Below are positions 6,041 through 8,595 of a stretch of DNA of 8,595 nucleotides, piece by piece. Positions within the stretch are counted from its first letter, which is position 1. The number at the start of each line of letters is the position of its first letter. A program made the translations under genes and the position numbers. The stretch is from positions 1-8,595 of the forward strand of contig JAFSNU010000131.1 of assembly GCA_017447325.1 (NCBI GenBank). Reading direction: 5' to 3'. Below the pieces are notes generated by a model that searched no databases, was not told the origin of the DNA, and saw only the letters and a program-made list of their open reading frames with translations. This DNA is from Synergistaceae bacterium. GTDB lineage: Bacteria; Synergistota; Synergistia; Synergistales; Aminobacteriaceae.

Positions 6041-6967
6041 TTAATTTAAATTTAATTTTGCAATGCTCGCTAAAAATTCCTGTTCGGTCATATTTGCCCG
6101 CGCTGCGGCTGCGCTTAACGATAAAATTCCGTCATCAACTAAACCTGCAAGCGTCATTAATTGCCCCTCTGCTTTGCCCTGCTTTAGGCCTCGTTTCTCG
6201 CCGATCTCTTCTCTGTCTTTCAACGCGGCATTATAGAATTTTTTCTCAACTTTCCAGTCAAGATAATTGCTCAATAAATTCGGGTCTTTCGTAAATTCAC
6301 GCTCAAGCTCCATGAATTTCTTTATCCTCGCGTCCTGTTCAGCTAAAGCTTGCATGTCCTGCTCTCCTCCAATGCTTCCAAAATAATATAAAACTCTCTC
6401 GAGACCAGTTGCAGGCCAGGATTTTTCTTTGCGCTTAAACTCAGCTTTTAATTTCGGAATTTCTATAAAATGAAATTCCATGCCTCTAATATGCCAAGAA
6501 TTATTTTCAACGTTCAATAATCGATGCAGCGAATACCAGTTCGAACTGTCATTAAAAATATTAAAATTCGCAAGAACTATACATATAACTTGAACGTCAG
6601 AATAACTTTCCCCCTCGCTTGTCGCTTTAATATAACTCTTTGACACATAATAAAGCATACGCGGCAGCAAATTTTTATCCTGCGCAACTTGAACTTCAAC
6701 ATGAAAAATCCTTTTGTCCTCTGTTAAAGCGATAACGTCGAACCTCGGCAGCTTCTCATGCTGATTATACGCCACGGCCTCGCGGTCAGCATAATTTAAA
6801 TCTATAATAGGCTTAATCCGTTCTGCGTTCTTGGGCGTGTTGTCCAAAACGTCGTTCAAAAACGAAATTAATAAATCTTTATAATCCGGATTAGCGAATA
6901 CAAATTTAAAAAATCTGTCGCTGAGCCTGTTAAAATTTTTAAGCAACGCTTTATTATCCATGCTCAT
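6041..6967 (-). CDS. Rpn-family recombination-promoting nuclease / PD-(D/E)XK nuclease-family transposase
   Basis: The 308-residue protein has the layout of Rpn (formerly 'transposase_31' or PDDEXK) proteins, which are DNA endonucleases linked to RecA-independent recombination. The N-terminal helix LSDRFFKFVFANPDYKDLL (about 15-33) and the segment ISFLNDVL lead into the nuclease core. RFDVIALTEDKRIFHVEVQV at 75-94 supplies Asp77 and Glu91-x-Gln93, the PD-(D/E)XK catalytic pattern with Gln in place of Lys. LPRMLYYVSKSY at 101-112 and FHFIEIPKL at 166-174 also fit. The C-terminal part carries the variable EKRGLKQGKAEGQ stretch (257-269) and a helical tail, typical of the family. All expected core residues are present, so it looks intact. 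No inverted repeats flank it. The start may be at 6967 or at Met3 (6961); neither has a ribosome binding site. Confidence 0.88.
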   Translation of the reverse strand: MSMDNKALLKNFNRLSDRFFKFVFANPDYKDLLISFLNDVLDNTPKNAERIKPIIDLNYADREAVAYNQHEKLPRFDVIALTEDKRIFHVEVQVAQDKNLLPRMLYYVSKSYIKATSEGESYSDVQVICIVLANFNIFNDSSNWYSLHRLLNVENNSWHIRGMEFHFIEIPKLKAEFKRKEKSWPATGLERVLYYFGSIGGEQDMQALAEQDARIKKFMELEREFTKDPNLLSNYLDWKVEKKFYNAALKDREEIGEKRGLKQGKAEGQLMTLAGLVDDGILSLSAAAARANMTEQEFLASIAKLNLN

Positions 6968-7029
6968 AATTATTTGTCATTATATAATAAAATAAAATTT
7001 AAAATTTAATTTATATTTTAATTTTAAAC

Positions 7030-7035
7030 AGGAGG
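7030..7035 (+). promoter_or_regulatory. Ribosome binding site of the LarA-like gene
   Basis: A perfect AGGAGG lies 10 bases before the ATG at 7046. It supports that start over the internal ATGs at codons 9 and 11. The A/T-only stretch before it (6968-7029) must hold the divergent promoters, but so many AT hexamers match that none can be singled out. Confidence 0.85.
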
Positions 7036-7045
7036 ATTATTAAAC

Positions 7046-8341
7046 ATGAGCGAGCCGAAAGTTCCGGACATGAGCATGTATTTAAAAGATACTTTTATTC
7101 CAAAATTTTTTAAAGTCAGGCAAAAATTTGCGAGGCCGAGCATTAAGTCTGAGGACTTGCCGCAAATTATTTTTGATTTATTAAATCAGCCTAAATTTTC
7201 AGAGCGGGTAAAAGCTGGAATGCGAATTGCAATAACAGCCGGCTCGCGGGGCATTGCGAATAATAATATTACAACTAAAGCCATAGCGGACTGGGTTAAA
7301 TCTAAAGGAGCGAAGCCGTTTATAGTTCCGGCGATGGGAAGTCACGGAGGCGCGACCGCCGAAGGCCAGGCTCAGGTCTTGGCAAGCTACGGCATCACTG
7401 AGCAAGCCATGGGCTGCCCGATTATTTCGTCAATGCAGACAGTTAAAATCGGCCAGACTGACGAAGAGCATCCGCGTGACGTCTTTATCGACAAAAATGC
7501 TTACGAAGCCGACGGAATTATTTTAGGCTGCCGCATTAAACCGCACACGGCTTTTCGCGGCGAGTACGAGAGCGGACTAATGAAGATGATGGCGATAGGC
7601 CTCGGCAAGCAGTACGGAGCTGAAGCTTGCCACGAGCAGGGATTTAAAAATATGGCGCGCAACGTGCCTTTATTCGGCAAGTGCATAATTAAAAATTCTA
7701 AAATATTATTCGGAGTTCCGACTATAGAGAATGCTTATGACGAGACTTGTAAAATCGTTGCAGTAGCAGCCGAGGACATAGAGCGCGAAGAGCCGAAGTT
7801 ATTGCGCGAGGCTTTCAGCTATATGCCGAAAATTTTAGTTGACTCGTGCGACGTGTTAATCGTCGATGCAATAGGCAAGAATTTCAGCGGCGACGGAATG
7901 GATCCAAACATAACAGGCACGTTTTGCACGCCTTACGCGACAGGCGGCATTGACGCTCAGCGCGTGGCAGTGTTAAGCGTCAGCCCTGAGTCTCACGGCA
8001 ACGGAATAGGCCTCGGCTACGCGAGCGCAACTACAGCTCGAGTTTATAATCAGCTTGATTTAGCTTCAATGTATCCTAACGCGATAACCTGCACTGTCCT
8101 CGGCGGCGTGAGAATTCCTATAGTCTTACGCAACGACAAAGAGTGCATCCAGTGCTGCATTAAAAGCTGCAACGAGATTAATAAATCTAATCCAAGAATA
8201 GTTAGAATTCCGAACAGCCTGCACCTCGAGCATATCATGCTCAGCGAGGCGTATCTTGACGAGGCGAAAAAAATTTCAGGCCTTGAGATAATCTCGCAGC
8301 CTGAAGAATTAAATTTTAACGAGCTTGATAATTTATTTTAA
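7046..8341 (+). CDS. Nickel-pincer LarA superfamily racemase/epimerase (lactate racemase-like, DUF2088)
   Basis: The 431-residue protein resembles the LarA homologue superfamily, whose members racemise or epimerise 2-hydroxy acids using a nickel-pincer nucleotide cofactor held on a lysine. GSHGGAT at 98-104 corresponds to the LarA segment with His108. IKPHTAFRGEYESGLMK at 164-180 corresponds to the segment with His174 and the cofactor-binding Lys184, giving His167 and Lys180. His196 lies 16 residues after Lys180, the same distance as His200 from Lys184 in Lactobacillus LarA. The linker between His167 and Lys180 is three residues longer than in LarA, and the C-terminal half looks different, with a cysteine cluster at 367, 370, 371 and 375. 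The substrate is therefore unlikely to be assignable as lactate. The gene stands alone on the plus strand, without larB, larC or larE nearby. Confidence 0.82.
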   Translation: MSEPKVPDMSMYLKDTFIPKFFKVRQKFARPSIKSEDLPQIIFDLLNQPKFSERVKAGMRIAITAGSRGIANNNITTKAIADWVKSKGAKPFIVPAMGSHGGATAEGQAQVLASYGITEQAMGCPIISSMQTVKIGQTDEEHPRDVFIDKNAYEADGIILGCRIKPHTAFRGEYESGLMKMMAIGLGKQYGAEACHEQGFKNMARNVPLFGKCIIKNSKILFGVPTIENAYDETCKIVAVAAEDIEREEPKLLREAFSYMPKILVDSCDVLIVDAIGKNFSGDGMDPNITGTFCTPYATGGIDAQRVAVLSVSPESHGNGIGLGYASATTARVYNQLDLASMYPNAITCTVLGGVRIPIVLRNDKECIQCCIKSCNEINKSNPRIVRIPNSLHLEHIMLSEAYLDEAKKISGLEIISQPEELNFNELDNLF

Positions 8342-8366
8342 TTAAGCTTTAAGCTAAATTAATTTT
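8338..8366 (+). terminator. Weak hairpin overlapping the stop codon of the LarA-like gene
   Basis: TTAATTAAGC (8338-8347) pairs with GCTAAATTAA (8353-8362) around a TTTAA loop, with one A-A mismatch, and TTTT follows. The stem is mostly A-U, so it would be a poor terminator alone. The strong structured element just downstream may do the work instead. Confidence 0.35.
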
Positions 8367-8370
8367 ATAC

Positions 8371-8581
8371 TAAAAACACTTTTTAATTGCTCTAGCCTCC
8401 CCTGTAAGGTTGAGAGAGTACGGGCATGTACTCTCGAGGGATGAAAGACCTGAATGGTCTTGAATTCGCGCCCTGCAAGGAGCCTCGAAGAGGTCGGAGG
8501 GGTGAAGCACCCCCCTGTCACTGTGTGACATCCCCCCTTACAGGGGGGACGAGAGATATTATTAATTTTAAAGTGCTTTTA
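8371..8581. repeat. Structured palindromic element, about 211 bp: MITE-like repeat or non-coding RNA
   Basis: The element stands out as comparatively GC-rich in AT-rich surroundings and has no open frame. Its ends form imperfect inverted repeats: TAAAAACACTTTTTAATT (8371-8388) against the complement of 8564-8581, 15 of 18 matching. Inside them CTCCCCTGTAAGG (8397-8409) pairs with CCTTACAGGGGGG (8536-8548), 13 pairs with one G-U. Between lie hairpins at 8414-8435 (8 bp, GGGCAT loop), 8445-8461 (6 bp, TGAAT loop), 8483-8493 (CCTC/GAGG, GAA loop), 8499-8513 (GGGGTG/CACCCC, AAG loop) and 8516-8530 (TGTCAC/GTGACA, TGT loop). CCCTGTAAGG at 8400 recurs as CCCTGCAAGG at 8471. The right half resembles GC-rich palindromic intergenic repeats I recall from gut anaerobes. 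I recognise no riboswitch, 6S, SRP, RNase P or tmRNA signature. Whether it is transcribed is unknown. Confidence 0.6.
8531..8549. repeat. Local perfect hairpin competing with the long-range stem
   Basis: TCCCCCC (8531-8537), a TTACA loop and GGGGGGA (8543-8549) form a perfect 7-bp hairpin. The same bases are used by the long-range pairing with 8397-8409, so the two folds exclude each other. Confidence 0.55.
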
Positions 8582-8595
8582 CTATAAATACAAAT

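Noticed and set aside
8391..8560. Retron msr-msd, IscB/TnpB guide RNA or group II intron
   Set aside because: The terminal inverted repeats invite the retron reading, but no reverse transcriptase, IscB or TnpB is in the window, and I see no intron domain V or family-specific guide RNA motif. The sequence ends too soon to test for a downstream partner.

Overview
The window looks like a stretch of chromosome from an AT-rich, probably anaerobic bacterium. Coding regions have a mixed composition, while the spaces between genes are almost pure A/T. The evidence for anaerobiosis is indirect: a dihydroxy-acid dehydratase with the E. coli-type cysteine set expected to hold an oxygen-labile [4Fe-4S] cluster, and a protein of the nickel-pincer lactate racemase (LarA) superfamily. 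The gene set and base style remind me of gut or rumen Synergistota or Bacillota, but no feature here fixes the phylum.

Layout. Positions 1-6967 are coded entirely on the minus strand, so transcription runs from high to low coordinates. In transcription order these are: an Rpn/PD-(D/E)XK nuclease (6041-6967); ilvC (4916-5953, with an extended -10 promoter and a strong ribosome binding site); ilvD (3164-4825); a SMUG1-type uracil-DNA glycosylase (2249-3112) ending at a clear intrinsic terminator (about 2193-2240); an AT-rich spacer of about 400 bases with short tandem duplications and a near-consensus promoter (1845-1873); metY (504-1793); an Rrf2-family regulator only 8 bases downstream of it (91-495); and the first 20 codons of what looks like rsmH (1-60). 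On the plus strand, divergent from the nuclease, is one LarA-like gene (7046-8341). It is followed by a structured, comparatively GC-rich element of about 210 bp (8371-8581) that is not a recognised RNA family.

How the genes fit together. ilvC and ilvD are consecutive steps of valine/isoleucine synthesis and probably one operon with the glycosylase gene riding along. metY makes homocysteine from O-acetylhomoserine and sulfide, and is linked to a four-cysteine Rrf2 regulator. The metY promoter carries a 10-bp palindrome across its -35 box, a plausible operator for that regulator. The LarA-like protein keeps the lysine and histidines expected for the nickel-pincer cofactor, but no maturation genes (larB, larC, larE) are in the window.

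The least ordinary objects are the structured element at the right edge, the acidic internally duplicated insertion in the glycosylase, and the hairpin plus orphan ribosome binding site between ilvC and ilvD. I found no phage genes, transfer RNA, ribosomal RNA or CRISPR array.
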